Assembly (NCBI RefSeq): GCF_024055725.1
Contig: NZ_JAMXMX010000004.1
Location: 124,001-188,000, forward strand
From: Actinoallomurus spadix
GTDB lineage: Bacteria; Actinomycetota; Actinomycetes; Streptosporangiales; Streptosporangiaceae
Reading direction: 5' to 3'
Length of the DNA: 64,000 bases
The first letter of the stretch is position 1. Each line of letters opens with the position of its first letter. Of the stretch, positions 30,654 to 40,174 are shown one piece after another. The position numbers and the translations under genes are program-made. The notes under the pieces were generated by a model. That model saw only the letters and a list, made by a program, of their open reading frames with translations, made no database searches and had not been told where the DNA came from.

Positions 30654-31640
30654 TCAGGCCGCCTGTTCGGCGGCGTCGAGGCCGGCCGCGGTGCGGATGA
30701 AGTCGGCCGCCTCCCGTACCGCCGCCCGCGCCTCGGGGAACAACCGGTTGAACAGCTGGAACACGTGGATCTGGCCGGGCCAGACCTGGAGCCGGCAGCT
30801 GTTCCCGGAGGCGGTCAGCGCCTCGGCGAGCCGTTCGGCCTCACCGCGCAGGACCTCCTGCCCCGCCACCTGGATGAGGAACGGCGGCAGCTGGAGGCCG
30901 GCGCAGTCGAGCAGGGTCAGGCGCGGGTCGGACCAGTCGTTGTGGTCGCCGACGTACAACCGGCCGAAGTGACGCGCCAGCGCGGGGCTGATGAACGGGT
31001 CGCGGTACTCCCGGTCGCTGAGCACCGACAGCTCGCAGCTGAGGTCGACCCAGGGCGAGAACAGCACGACGCCACCGGGCACCGGCAGTCCGGACCGGCA
31101 CGCCTCGCCGACGGTGGCGGCGGCGAGATGCCCTCCGGAGGAGTCGCCGGCGATGACGATCCGGGACGGCGGCAGTTCGGTGAGGAGCCACCGGTAGGCC
31201 GCCAGGGCGTCCTCGAGCGCCGCGGGGAACGGATGCTCGGGAGCCAGGCGGTAGCTCGGCGCCAGGACCGGCAGTCCGGTGTCGGCCGCGAGCCGGCTCG
31301 TGAGCGTCCGGTGCGTCCGCGGCGAGCAGAACGCGTACCCGCCCCCGTGCAGGTACAGGATCGCGCCCTTGCGCTGTTCGGGGGGCCGGACCCATTCCCC
31401 GGTGACCGGGGCGCCCGCCGTGCGGGCCAGGTCCTCGACCCGCACTCCGGGATCGGGTCGTAGCAGGCGGGTGCCGTGTTCGAGCGCCATGCGGAGCACC
31501 GTGAGGGAGACGAAGCGTCCGTTGAGGCGGTCGACCATGGGCCGCCAGCCGAGGCTCAGGGCACGTGCGAGCGCCCTGGCCTGGCGGCTGGGAGCGACGA
31601 TGTCGGCGAATCCGGCGGGAAGGTCGTCGTAAGAGGTCAC
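30654..31640 (-). CDS. Alpha/beta hydrolase of the hormone-sensitive lipase family
   Basis: A 328-residue esterase. The oxyanion motif is ILYLHGGGYAFCSP (HGGG), the nucleophile elbow is IAGDSSGGHLAAA (GDSSGG), the acid is in the NDWSDPRLTL or later VAGQEVL region and the His in WPGQIHVFQLF. This matches family IV bacterial esterases (LipN, NlhH-like), which cleave short acyl esters in the cytoplasm. The GTG at 31640 (VTSYDDLPAGF) is the best start by similarity; no good ribosome site is seen and the frame is open upstream. Confidence 0.88.
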   Translation of the reverse strand: MTSYDDLPAGFADIVAPSRQARALARALSLGWRPMVDRLNGRFVSLTVLRMALEHGTRLLRPDPGVRVEDLARTAGAPVTGEWVRPPEQRKGAILYLHGGGYAFCSPRTHRTLTSRLAADTGLPVLAPSYRLAPEHPFPAALEDALAAYRWLLTELPPSRIVIAGDSSGGHLAAATVGEACRSGLPVPGGVVLFSPWVDLSCELSVLSDREYRDPFISPALARHFGRLYVGDHNDWSDPRLTLLDCAGLQLPPFLIQVAGQEVLRGEAERLAEALTASGNSCRLQVWPGQIHVFQLFNRLFPEARAAVREAADFIRTAAGLDAAEQAA

Positions 31641-31909
31641 GCGACACCACCGGCGGGTATCGAACGGCCCGGCTCCGACGCCCGGCCGCAGGGGGGATTT
31701 TGTGTCATTACTGCGCCTCGGTGTACTTGTCTGGAGGAACCACCTCGATCGTCCCTCCGCCCCTGTGACCCGCGATACGGGGGAATCCCCCCTTGGGATA
31801 CCTGCTTCTCCCCGCTCCCGGGCCGCGGGTATCTCCCCACGGAGAGATCCGGTGACGCAGTGTGACCAGATCCGCGCGGCGGTCCCGCCCGTTCGGTGAC
31901 GGTCCGTCG

Positions 31910-33460
31910 TCAGCGCCCGGCGTGATCCGGGAGACGGGAGAGCAGTGCCCGCTTGTCGAACTTGCCGCTGGCGGCGACCGGCGCCTCGGGGATCACCGTG
32001 ATCGTCTTGGGCACGCTCGCGGCGCCGAGCCGGTCCCGCACCGCCCGCGCCAGCGTGCCGAGGTCCGGGGCCCGGTCGCCGGCGGGCACCACGAACGCGT
32101 GGATCGCCTCGCCGGTCCCCTCGTCCGGCGTACCGACGACGTACGCCTGGTCCACGTCCGGGTCCTCCGCGAGGACGGCCTCGATCGGACCCGCGTAGCA
32201 GACCTCGGCGTTCACGATGATCACCTCCCGGGTACGCCCGACGAGATGCAGCAGGCCCCGGTCGTCGAGCCGGCCGAGGTCCCGGGTGCGCAGCATGCCG
32301 TCCCGCAGCACCTCGGCCGTCTGGTCCGGATCGCCCCAGTACCCGCACATCACGGACGGGGTCCGCAGCCACACCTCCCCGGTCTCCCCCACTCCGACCG
32401 GGCGTCCCTGCTCGTCCCGTACCTCGAGATCGACGAACGACAGCGGCCGGCCCACCGAGGTCAGGACGTCGGCCGGCCCCTCGTCGATCATCTCCGGCGT
32501 CAGCACCGAGATCAGGCCCGCCTCGCTCTGCCCGTACCCCTGGTACACCACCGGGCCGAGACGCTCGACGGCCTCCGCGAGCCGCCTCGGACTCACCGGC
32601 GACCCGGACACCATGACGGCGCGCAGGCTGCCCGTGTCGACCGGCTCCTCGCGCAGGATGTCGAGCATCTGGTACAACCGCGGCACCGTCATGATCGTCC
32701 CGGTGATGCGGTGACGTTCGATGGCGTACGGGAACAGCGGACGCGTGTCGGCCGGGTCCAGGATCACCCCGGTGCCGCCCGCGATCAGCGTCAGCGAGGT
32801 GAAGTGCATGACCGCCGCGCTGGCCAGCGTGCCGAAGACCAGGCCGCGTTCGAAGCCGTGCGCCAGCCGGACCAGCTCCGGCGTCCACGTCGCGGGGTTG
32901 TACGCCCAGTCCGCGGTGAGGGCCCGGTAGGTCATCGCGCAGCCCTTGGGCCGTCCGGTGCTGCCGCTGGTGTACGTCAGCCGGCCCACGTCACCGGCGC
33001 GTCCCCGTACGGTCAGTGGCTCGTCCGCCGCGCCGGTGAGCAGGTCCTTCGCGGCCGGGCACTCCCCCAGCGAGAGCACCGGCCGCGCGCCGGCCGCCGC
33101 GATCAGCTCCGGCGTCACGGAGGGCCTGTCGACCAGGACCGCCTCGATGTCGGCGCTGAGGATCGCGGCGAGCCGCTCGGCGGTGTACCCCGGTGGCACG
33201 CCCACGACGCGGCAGCCCAGCGCGTGCGCGGCGATGTGCGCGGCGTACGCCTCCGGCGTGACGGTCGTCACCAGCGCGATCCCCTGGCCGGGTCCCAGCC
33301 CGGCGGCGGCCAGGGCGGACGCCAGCCGCCGGACGGTCTCCAGCAGCGCGCTCCGCGTGACCGTACGGTCCCCGCACTCGAAGGCCGGCCGCTCCGAGGC
33401 CCCTGCCAGCGCGTCCAGCAGGGTCTGGGGGAAGATCGCGTCGTCTGGCCTGTCCTGCAT
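31910..33460 (-). CDS. ANL-superfamily acyl-AMP ligase (acyl-CoA synthetase-like)
   Basis: A 516-residue adenylate-forming enzyme. Core motifs are TYTSGSTGRPKG (P-loop, A3), YGQSEAG (A5), GYWGDPDQT, TRDLGRLDDRGLLHLVGRTREVI (A7-A8, quoted in parts) and the catalytic Lys in ASGKFDKRAL (A10). It activates a carboxylic acid as acyl-AMP, then probably transfers it to CoA; the acid is unknown. There is no carrier domain. It is divergent from a LarA-family gene with 135 bases between, including a CTCAG direct repeat. Confidence 0.88.
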   Translation of the reverse strand: MQDRPDDAIFPQTLLDALAGASERPAFECGDRTVTRSALLETVRRLASALAAAGLGPGQGIALVTTVTPEAYAAHIAAHALGCRVVGVPPGYTAERLAAILSADIEAVLVDRPSVTPELIAAAGARPVLSLGECPAAKDLLTGAADEPLTVRGRAGDVGRLTYTSGSTGRPKGCAMTYRALTADWAYNPATWTPELVRLAHGFERGLVFGTLASAAVMHFTSLTLIAGGTGVILDPADTRPLFPYAIERHRITGTIMTVPRLYQMLDILREEPVDTGSLRAVMVSGSPVSPRRLAEAVERLGPVVYQGYGQSEAGLISVLTPEMIDEGPADVLTSVGRPLSFVDLEVRDEQGRPVGVGETGEVWLRTPSVMCGYWGDPDQTAEVLRDGMLRTRDLGRLDDRGLLHLVGRTREVIIVNAEVCYAGPIEAVLAEDPDVDQAYVVGTPDEGTGEAIHAFVVPAGDRAPDLGTLARAVRDRLGAASVPKTITVIPEAPVAASGKFDKRALLSRLPDHAGR

Positions 33461-33514
33461 CGTCGCCTCGCTGCGGTCGACTCGTCCGACGCGCAGGAGA
33501 CTAGGCCGGTCCTC

Positions 33515-33530
33515 CTCAGAGCATTCTCAG
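33515..33530. promoter_or_regulatory. Direct repeat CTCAG with 11-bp spacing in the ligase/LarA divergent region
   Basis: CTCAG at 33515-33519 and 33526-33530, followed by AACG. The same half-sites with nearby AACG occur at 20032-20058 beside the OmpR-family regulator, so a shared regulator is possible. A spacing of 11 bases is one helical turn. Confidence 0.35.
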
Positions 33531-33595
33531 AACGACGGCCGCGGTGAGATGGTCGTGCCGCAGGCACGGCGCAGGCAACGGGAAGGAAGAAGATC

Positions 33596-34870
<1,275 letters not shown>

Positions 34871-35187
34871 GACAAACGCGACCTGTCACAGAAACGTACG
34901 CTGCGCGGTCTCTGTCAGCGGGACTGGCCGTCGCGGCCGTCACCGCCCAGTTCGCGCACCACATCGCAGACGGGCGTGCCCGCGAGAGCGTCCTCGCCGC
35001 GTCCAACGGGGTCCGCGGAGCGCTGGAGAAGGCCGAGATCGGCCGCCCGCTCAGTCATCATCGCCGTACGACCTCACGGCGTCACCCGTCGCGATCTGCT
35101 ACACCGTGGCCATCCCGACCGCGCAGTCCGGATCGGACGATGCCGCTCACCGGCGAACGCGGCGGAGACGGCGCGGCGGCAGGACAC
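34871..35187. other. Non-coding stretch with coding-like but broken sequence
   Basis: No intact gene is evident. Positions 34917-35060 read on the plus strand as AGLAVAAVTAQFAHHIADG and a plausible helical continuation, but there is no start codon or ribosome site. The reading becomes low-complexity after 35060 unless the frame is shifted. It may be a decayed gene fragment or chance in GC-rich DNA. The chitinase terminator begins at 35188. Confidence 0.35.
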
Positions 35188-35220
35188 GAGGGCCGCTCCC
35201 TGTGACGGGGAACGGCCCTC
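35188..35220 (-). terminator. Terminator of the chitinase gene
   Basis: GAGGGCCGCTCCC (35188-35200) pairs with GGGAACGGCCCTC (35208-35220) with one mismatch and a seven-base loop. It lies 25 bases beyond the chitinase stop in the direction of its transcription. No T-run follows. Confidence 0.65.
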
Positions 35221-35244
35221 GAAACCGCGCGGCCTACGGCGTGG

Positions 35245-36480
35245 TCAGCCGCATGGGCCCTGGTCGGCCCACACGTCGGCCTTTCCGGGCGTCTCGCCCT
35301 GGGTCCACCACCGGGCCTTCCACGTGTGCGACGCGTACGTGACCAGGTTCCCGCCGGTGTAGACCGCGGACGCGCTCCAGGCCGGCGCCGAGCAGGAACC
35401 GGGCGCGGGCGGGGTCGGCGTCGGGATCGGCACCGTGGGCGAGGCGCCGAACCTCGCCGTGTAGCGGGTGAAGTCCCAGGCCGACTGCGCCACGCTGGAG
35501 CAGGTTCCCGAGGTACGCCCGCCGTTGTCCGGAGGGCTGCACTGCCGGTCCCGGTTGACCGACCAGAAGGTGTACCGCGAGAGTTTGTGCGAGGTGACGT
35601 AGTCGAGCACGGCCTGGAAGTCGGACTGGGTGAAGATCTCACCGCTGTCGGACCGGCCGTTCATCATCGACACGCCCTCGTGCGCGTACGCGGTCACGGA
35701 GTCCCAGCCGAAGGTGCTCATCAGCGTGTTGTGGAAGCCCTCCAGCGCGCTGATCTGCGACGTGGACCCGTTGAAGCCCCCGTCGAAGGGCATGATCGCG
35801 TAGTTGGCGGGAGTGAATCCCTGGCTCTTTGACTCGGCCAGGAGCTGCTTGCCGAACCAGCCCGTGCCCTCACCGCCGGTCGTGCCGGCCGTCGTCACCG
35901 AGACGTACAGACCCGGGTTGTTCTGCTGCAGGATCTTCGCCGCGCCGATCTCATTGTGGATCGCCGCCGCGTTCTCGTACTCCGGCTCCTCCAGGTCGAG
36001 GTCGATCGCCTTCAGCGCGTACCTGCTGATCACCTGCTGGTACGCCGCGGCGGTCGATGCCGGATCAGCGCATGCCTGGCCGAGCTTGGTGCCGTTGTAG
36101 CCACCGGCCGACACGGTCACGTCGCCGTCCGCCGCACGGATGCCGTTGATGACCGACGCGGCCTGCGCGTCGGAGGTGAGTTCGTGGGTGCCGTCCCAGG
36201 TCGGCCGGCAGCCTCCGCCGTTCGGCGCGAGGATGAAGGCGAGCTGGAAGGTCTTCTGGCCGGTCGCGCTCATCACCGGCCCCAGGTCCGGCGGGTCGTT
36301 GTCGAACGGCATCACGTACGGCGCGGCGCCGTACCAGTTGCCGCCGAGTGCCGCGGCCGGGCTCGTGGCCGCGGCACTGACCCCGGTGACGGCCGCGGCC
36401 GTCCCAAGCGCCGCCGCCACCGCGGCGATCGCGGCGACGAGCCCTTGCCTGCGGCCGGGCATGCCCGTTCTCCATCGCAT
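35245..36480 (-). CDS. Secreted GH18 chitinase with C-terminal CBM5/12 chitin-binding module
   Basis: A 411-residue exported enzyme. The ATG at 36480 has AGGAG and begins a signal peptide (basic start, hydrophobic 14-36, Ala-rich cleavage region). The catalytic barrel (about 45-335) has the SAGGY strand (VTVSAGGYNGT) and the active-site strand AIDLDLEEPE. This fits DxDxE with Glu as acid; the first Asp of the longer DxxDxDxE form is Lys here, as in some ChiC/ChiD-like enzymes. A Pro/Thr linker leads to a 45-residue chitin-binding module (WSASAVYTGGNLVTY, HTWKARWWTQGETPG, quoted in parts). A candidate DasR site lies about 90 bases upstream. Confidence 0.9.
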   Translation of the reverse strand: MRWRTGMPGRRQGLVAAIAAVAAALGTAAAVTGVSAAATSPAAALGGNWYGAAPYVMPFDNDPPDLGPVMSATGQKTFQLAFILAPNGGGCRPTWDGTHELTSDAQAASVINGIRAADGDVTVSAGGYNGTKLGQACADPASTAAAYQQVISRYALKAIDLDLEEPEYENAAAIHNEIGAAKILQQNNPGLYVSVTTAGTTGGEGTGWFGKQLLAESKSQGFTPANYAIMPFDGGFNGSTSQISALEGFHNTLMSTFGWDSVTAYAHEGVSMMNGRSDSGEIFTQSDFQAVLDYVTSHKLSRYTFWSVNRDRQCSPPDNGGRTSGTCSSVAQSAWDFTRYTARFGASPTVPIPTPTPPAPGSCSAPAWSASAVYTGGNLVTYASHTWKARWWTQGETPGKADVWADQGPCG

Positions 36481-37024
36481 GTCGCTTCTCCTTCGGGGGT
36501 CGACGCACGGCCAGCGGCCGCACGTCTTGGCGGGGGATGGGAAGCTCAGCAATCTTTTAGGAAAGTTTCCAGTCTGGACTTGCCTCGGAGGATACTCGAT
36601 GAACGCGTCCCCGGGGAGACCCTGATCGGCATTGAGGACCTCAGAGCCTGAGGCCGTCGGGAAGAACGGGCACCGGCCCTCTGCGATCAGCGCGGAGTGG
36701 GACGGCACGGCCCGCCCGTGAGCCGCCTCACCAGTCTCCCGGGCGGCCAGATCGGCGCGTAACCGTCAGAAGGGGCGCCAGGGGGTGCCGTCGCCAGAGG
36801 CCGTTTCGCCTCAGTAGAGATTTCCCGGCTGAGTAGACGACCCTCTGCGCGACGCCCCCACCCACGTCGCGCTTTCAGAGCATCGCCGAGCGGACATGCT
36901 CGTCCTGAGAGGCCGCGGTACGACCGGAGGGCCGGGGCGGGCGCGTCCACCATCACCGTCGCGCGAGCCGCCCGTCCGTCTCAGGCCGAACCGGACACCC
37001 GGTGGGTGCCCGCCTTCAGCGCGT
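36481..37024. other. Gene-free region upstream of the chitinase
   Basis: No convincing gene on either strand in 544 bases. It holds the chitinase ribosome site and 5' leader, an AT-richer stretch (36550-36590) with a dre-like site, and a small hairpin CCTCAG-agc-CTGAGG at 36639-36653. The rest shows open frames only of low-complexity type without ribosome sites. Confidence 0.6.
36568..36583. promoter_or_regulatory. Candidate DasR-like (dre) element upstream of the chitinase
   Basis: The core AGTCTGGACT (36571-36580) is an imperfect palindrome that matches seven of ten positions of the dre core GGTCTAGACC, which binds DasR and controls chitinase genes by GlcNAc in Streptomyces. It is 91 bases upstream of the ATG. 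Directly beside it is a second palindrome, GGAAAGTTTCC (36560-36570). Outer positions match the dre consensus poorly. Confidence 0.35.
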
Positions 37025-37060
37025 GTCCCCTCAGGCGGCATTCGTGCCTGCTGAGGGGAC
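37025..37060 (-). terminator. Hairpin after the small secreted protein gene
   Basis: GTCCCCTCAG (37025-37034) pairs perfectly with CTGAGGGGAC (37051-37060) over a 16-base loop, 36 bases past the stop of the gene at 37096. No T-run follows, as is common in GC-rich actinomycetes. Confidence 0.6.
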
Positions 37061-37095
37061 GGCGTCCAACGCGACGGGGAGGCGGCGTCCCCCGG

Positions 37096-37554
37096 CTATT
37101 TGCACTTGATGGCGGCGCTGTACCACTTGTTCGTGTGGCCCTTGTACGTGTCCTGCCACCACGTCGCGACCGTCGCGTACCCCTTGGGACACTTGTATCC
37201 GGAGAAGGCGACCTTCTTCGCGCCGGAGCTCTTCTTCAGCGTCTTCAGCTTGCCCGGCGTCCCATCGGCCTTGTACGGCAGAACCCCCAGTGTGCCCTTG
37301 ACCTTCTTGTCGTTGGTCATCCAGCTCTCGAGCTTGCCGCCGCCGATCCGCTTGATGCAGACGTAGAGCTTCTTCCGCGGCGGAAAATTCCGGCAGTACT
37401 TCTTCTGCACGACGACTACCGACGTTACCGGGGCGGCGGCCGCGGAGACGGCCGGAGCCTTCGTGCCCGTCTCAGCGGAGGCGACCGGAGCGGCGAGCCC
37501 CGCGATCGACGCGATGGCTCCGGCGGCGATGATCGTACGAACCACTGATTTCAA
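37096..37554 (-). CDS. Small secreted basic protein with four cysteines
   Basis: A 152-residue protein with a clear signal peptide (hydrophobic 6-24, cleavage probably after ASA at about 27). After a short Ala/Val-rich pro-region, the mature part of about 100 residues is Lys-rich and has exactly four Cys, in KKYCRNF, YVCIKR, YKCPKG and IKCK, suggesting two disulfides. No family is recognised. It ends in Cys-Lys. Possible roles include an enzyme inhibitor, an antimicrobial or a spore-surface protein, but nothing in the sequence decides. It stands alone, with its own terminator. Confidence 0.75.
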   Translation of the reverse strand: MKSVVRTIIAAGAIASIAGLAAPVASAETGTKAPAVSAAAAPVTSVVVVQKKYCRNFPPRKKLYVCIKRIGGGKLESWMTNDKKVKGTLGVLPYKADGTPGKLKTLKKSSGAKKVAFSGYKCPKGYATVATWWQDTYKGHTNKWYSAAIKCK

Positions 37555-37737
37555 TCTTCATCCGTTTTCTCTCGGGATGCGCTGTCAGTGGCAACGTAGT
37601 GATCCGCCCCGGCCCTGCGACAGGACTCCAAGACCCAACTTCCGGCGTCCTCGTTGGGCCCCAGGACCCATCCCCGACGCGAGAGGAGCCGAGCTATCGG
37701 GTCGCAGCGCCCGTCTCCCGGACCGCCCCTACACAGC

Positions 37738-37769
37738 GAAAAAGGGTCCCGGATGATCTCCGGAACCCT
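37738..37769 (-). terminator. Rho-independent terminator of tRNA-Val
   Basis: Read on the minus strand, AGGGTTCCGGA (37769-37759) pairs with TCCGGGACCCT (37753-37743) with one mismatch, followed by a run of T at 37743-37738. This is a canonical terminator 24 bases after the tRNA. Confidence 0.85.
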
Positions 37770-37792
37770 CTCTGACCTGCTCTCACACTGGG

Positions 37793-37864
37793 TGGGCGAT
37801 ACTGGGTTCGAACCAGTGACCTCTTCGGTGTGAACGAAGCGCTCTCCCACTGAGCTAATCGCCC
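37793..37864 (-). tRNA. tRNA-Val (anticodon CAC)
   Basis: Read on the minus strand, the acceptor arms are GGGCGAT and ATCGCCC, the D-arm has TAGCTCAGTGGGAGAGC, the anticodon stem-loop is CTTCG-TTCACAC-CGAAG with anticodon CAC, and the T-arm is CTGGTTCGAACCCAG. CCA is not fully encoded. It lies alone in a gene gap and has a strong terminator. Confidence 0.97.
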
Positions 37865-37927
37865 CAGGCGGATCAGCCCGCCGCGGAAAAGACTAGCGCA
37901 TCTCCCGCCCTCTTCGCGCATCGGCGA

Positions 37928-38296
37928 TCAGAGCTTCGACGGGAGGTTTAGGCCGAAGGCGTGGAGGTAGGCCACGATCGCGGCGGCGACGATGACGCCG
38001 GCGCAGATGGCCAGGAGCTGGTTCCGGCGCCGTACCCGTGGGTCGAGGGCCTTCTCCTTCGCTTTGCTCGCCGTTTGCTTCGCGGAGGTGAGGGCACGTT
38101 GCGCCCAGGCGAACTCGGTCGCCAGGATGGCAAAGCCTACGAAGATCGCTGCCCATCCCGGGCCCGGCAGCGCCAGCATGGCGACACCCGCCGCGAGGAC
38201 CGTGACGCCCACGGTGAACACGGCGAGCCGCCACATGTTGTTCAGCAGGGGACGGGCGCGGATGCGCTCCCGCCAGTCGCTCAGCGTCTCCCTCAT
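37928..38296 (-). CDS. PGPGW-family (TIGR02611) small membrane protein
   Basis: A 122-residue protein with two adjacent membrane helices around the signature MLALPGPGWAAIFVGFAILATEF (the core being LPGPGW), a charged middle part (QTASKAKEKALDPRVRRRNQ) and a third helix at the C-terminus. This is the putative transmembrane PGPGW family, common in actinobacteria and of unknown function. It is upstream of and reads toward tRNA-Val, and is divergent from ssgB. Confidence 0.85.
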   Translation of the reverse strand: MRETLSDWRERIRARPLLNNMWRLAVFTVGVTVLAAGVAMLALPGPGWAAIFVGFAILATEFAWAQRALTSAKQTASKAKEKALDPRVRRRNQLLAICAGVIVAAAIVAYLHAFGLNLPSKL

Positions 38297-38501
38297 GGGA
38301 CCGACCCTAGGTCACTTCGCTTCCACGCAGGTCAGAGCGGGTATCTAGACCGGTGAGGTAGGTCACATGACGTACGGGGGGCGGAATGTTCTTAGGACTT
38401 TTGGCAGTTACGCGTCACAGAGCCAGGGGGACACCCGTTGGAGGGAGCGAGGTCCTCACCGAGAAACCCGCGATGCGGGACTGACGCCTGAAGGATGACC
38501 G

Positions 38502-38924
38502 ATGAACAGCAGCAGCACCACTGCCTCCGCCGAGGTCGGCCTTCGGCTCCTCGTCCCGGACAGGACGATCATCCCGCTGCTTGCGACGTTGGACTACTCC
38601 GCTGATGACCCTTATGCGATACGTGTGGCGTTCCATGTGGGGAACGAGGCACCGGTGGAGTGGATCTTTGCTCGTGAGCTGCTGACCGTCGGCATTGTGC
38701 GCAAGGTCGGCAGGGGTGACGTGCGGGTGTGGCCGGCGGAGAAGAGCGGCGAGCGGATATTGAACCTGACGCTGTCATCGCCGTTCGGACGGGCACATTT
38801 CGAGGTACCGCTGACGCCCCTCACGGACTTCCTTGACCGGACGTATGAGATCGTTCCTGCCGGCCGGGAAGCTGACTTCATCGACATTGAAGCCGAACTG
38901 GACGACCTCCTCTGGCACATCTGA
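38502..38924 (+). CDS. ssgB: SsgB-like sporulation and cell-division regulator
   Basis: A 142-residue SsgA-like (SALP) protein of normal length. Family pattern is seen in VGLRLLVPDRTIIPLLATLDYSADDPYAIRVAFHVG (quoted in part as DPYAIRVAFHVG), VEWIFARELLTVG, GDVRVWP, LNLTLSSPFGRAHFEVP and the acidic C-terminus FIDIEAELDDLLWHI. SsgB helps place FtsZ at sporulation septa in aerial hyphae and marks morphologically complex actinomycetes. It is preceded by about 205 bases without a gene, including GGGTATC at 38339, which resembles a stress-sigma -10 element. A 17-bp-stem terminator follows. Confidence 0.93.
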   Translation: MNSSSTTASAEVGLRLLVPDRTIIPLLATLDYSADDPYAIRVAFHVGNEAPVEWIFARELLTVGIVRKVGRGDVRVWPAEKSGERILNLTLSSPFGRAHFEVPLTPLTDFLDRTYEIVPAGREADFIDIEAELDDLLWHI

Positions 38925-38939
38925 ACCCCCGGCATTGAC

Positions 38940-39001
38940 CGTACGGCCCCGCACCAGGCGCCTCCCAGCGCTGGCCCACACCCATGGTGCGGGGCCGTAC
39001 G
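38940..39001. terminator. Bidirectional terminator between ssgB and the aminotransferase gene
   Basis: A perfect 17-base inverted repeat: the arm starting CGTACGGCCCCGCACCA (38940-38956) pairs with the arm at 38985-39001 over a 28-base loop that itself contains CAGCGCTG. Both flanking genes end toward it (stops at 38924 and 39006), so it serves both. Confidence 0.85.
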
Positions 39002-39005
39002 CCTG

Positions 39006-39860
39006 TCACGGGTCGAGGTCGGCGGCGCCGCGCTCGGCGAAGACCTCGATCGCCTTACGGGTGACGGGGCCCGGGGCGGCGGGGAAGACCTTGCCGTCGA
39101 CGGCGCGGATCGGCTGGATGTCGCGGGTCGTGGAGGTGAGGAACGCCTCGTCGGCGGCGCCGAACTCCTCCAGCGGCAGGTCCTCCTCCTCACCGCCGCA
39201 CCATTCCAGTACGAGCGCCCGGGTCACTCCCGCGAGGCAGCCGGAGGACAGCGGCGGGGTGGTCAGCCGCCCGTCGCGGACGACGAAGACGTTGGAGCCG
39301 GTGCCCTCGCAGAGGTTCCCGGCGAGATTCCCGAAGATCGCCTCCGCGCCGCCGTGCTCGTGGGCGTAGGCGAGGGCCTTGGCGTTGTCGCCGTACGAGG
39401 TGGTCTTGAGGCCGGAGAGGGCGCCGCGCTCGTTGCGCGGCCAGGGCACGACCGAGACGTCGGCGGCCGGCGGGAACGGCGTCTGCTCGGCGACCGCGAC
39501 GATCGCCGTGGCGCCCTCCGCGCCGCGGTCGGAACCGAGCGGGCCGACGCCGCTGGTGTAGGTGATCCGGATGCGGGCCAGGTCCCACGACGGCGCCGCG
39601 GCCAGGACGGCCAGCGTGCCCCGGCGGATGGCGTCCAGGTCGGGCTCGGGCAGGCCGAGACCGGTCGCGGAGACGGCGAGCCGCCGCAGGTGGCGGGTCA
39701 GGGCGAAGGCCTCTCCGCGTACGGCCTTGACCGTCTCGAACACGCCGTCGCCGACGAGAATGCCGTGATCGAAGACCGACACCCGCGCGTTCTCCGGGGC
39801 GTGCAGTTCTCCGTTGATCCAGACCGGGACGTTCCCGGTCTGGGAGCTGAGCTCGACCAC
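39006..39860 (-). CDS. Class IV PLP aminotransferase (aminodeoxychorismate lyase / branched-chain type)
   Basis: A 284-residue fold-type IV PLP enzyme. Landmarks are VWINGELHAPENARVSVFDHGILVGDGVFETVKA (core DHGILVGDGVFET), RHLRRL, the PLP Lys in GLKTTSYGDNAKAL, the Glu of NLCEGTGSNVFVV and the late FLTSTTRDIQPI. It could be PabC (4-amino-4-deoxychorismate lyase, folate route) or a small branched-chain or D-amino acid aminotransferase; no folate neighbours settle this. The GTG at 39860 is used because it follows a GGAGAGG site and similarity starts there; an upstream extension to 39977 is basic and low complexity. Confidence 0.85.
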   Translation of the reverse strand: MVELSSQTGNVPVWINGELHAPENARVSVFDHGILVGDGVFETVKAVRGEAFALTRHLRRLAVSATGLGLPEPDLDAIRRGTLAVLAAAPSWDLARIRITYTSGVGPLGSDRGAEGATAIVAVAEQTPFPPAADVSVVPWPRNERGALSGLKTTSYGDNAKALAYAHEHGGAEAIFGNLAGNLCEGTGSNVFVVRDGRLTTPPLSSGCLAGVTRALVLEWCGGEEEDLPLEEFGAADEAFLTSTTRDIQPIRAVDGKVFPAAPGPVTRKAIEVFAERGAADLDP

Positions 39861-40174
39861 CGTGAAGCCACCTCTCCGTGCCGGGCGCCGCGGCCCGGTC
39901 CTCCCTGCTCGGCCGCCGGGCCCGAACACCCCCGGCCACCCCCACACTACGACCCGTGCGCGCCTGCTTCGAGCCAATAAACGCGGACGTCACGCGCCGG
40001 CCGTACGGCTCCGGCCGCCGCCGGGGAGGTCCCGTGGGAACGCCGGGAGCCGTCACCGCGTCGAACGACGACGGATCAACCCGGACCGACTCAGCGATCA
40101 GCCAGGAACCAGGCATTACCATCGACACGACTCATTCCCGCATCTCCAGCCGTCCCGATGAATAAGAGACTCAG
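39861..40174. other. Divergent promoter region of the aminotransferase and kinase genes
   Basis: No gene is seen in 314 bases. Near the kinase start, ATG at 40158 opens a six-codon frame (MNKRLR) whose stop overlaps the kinase ATG, but it has no ribosome site and may be chance. The stretch 40085-40150 is less GC-rich and probably holds the kinase promoter. Confidence 0.5.

Noticed and set aside
31641-31909. Possible small gene between the esterase and AMP-ligase, with GGAGGAACC at 31733
   Set aside because: No start codon follows at proper distance; the stretch has only GGGGGA/TCCCCC-type palindromes that may be regulatory.
36687-37041. Short minus-strand frames in the gap upstream of the chitinase
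   Set aside because: No ribosome sites, low-complexity composition and no similarity to anything recognised.
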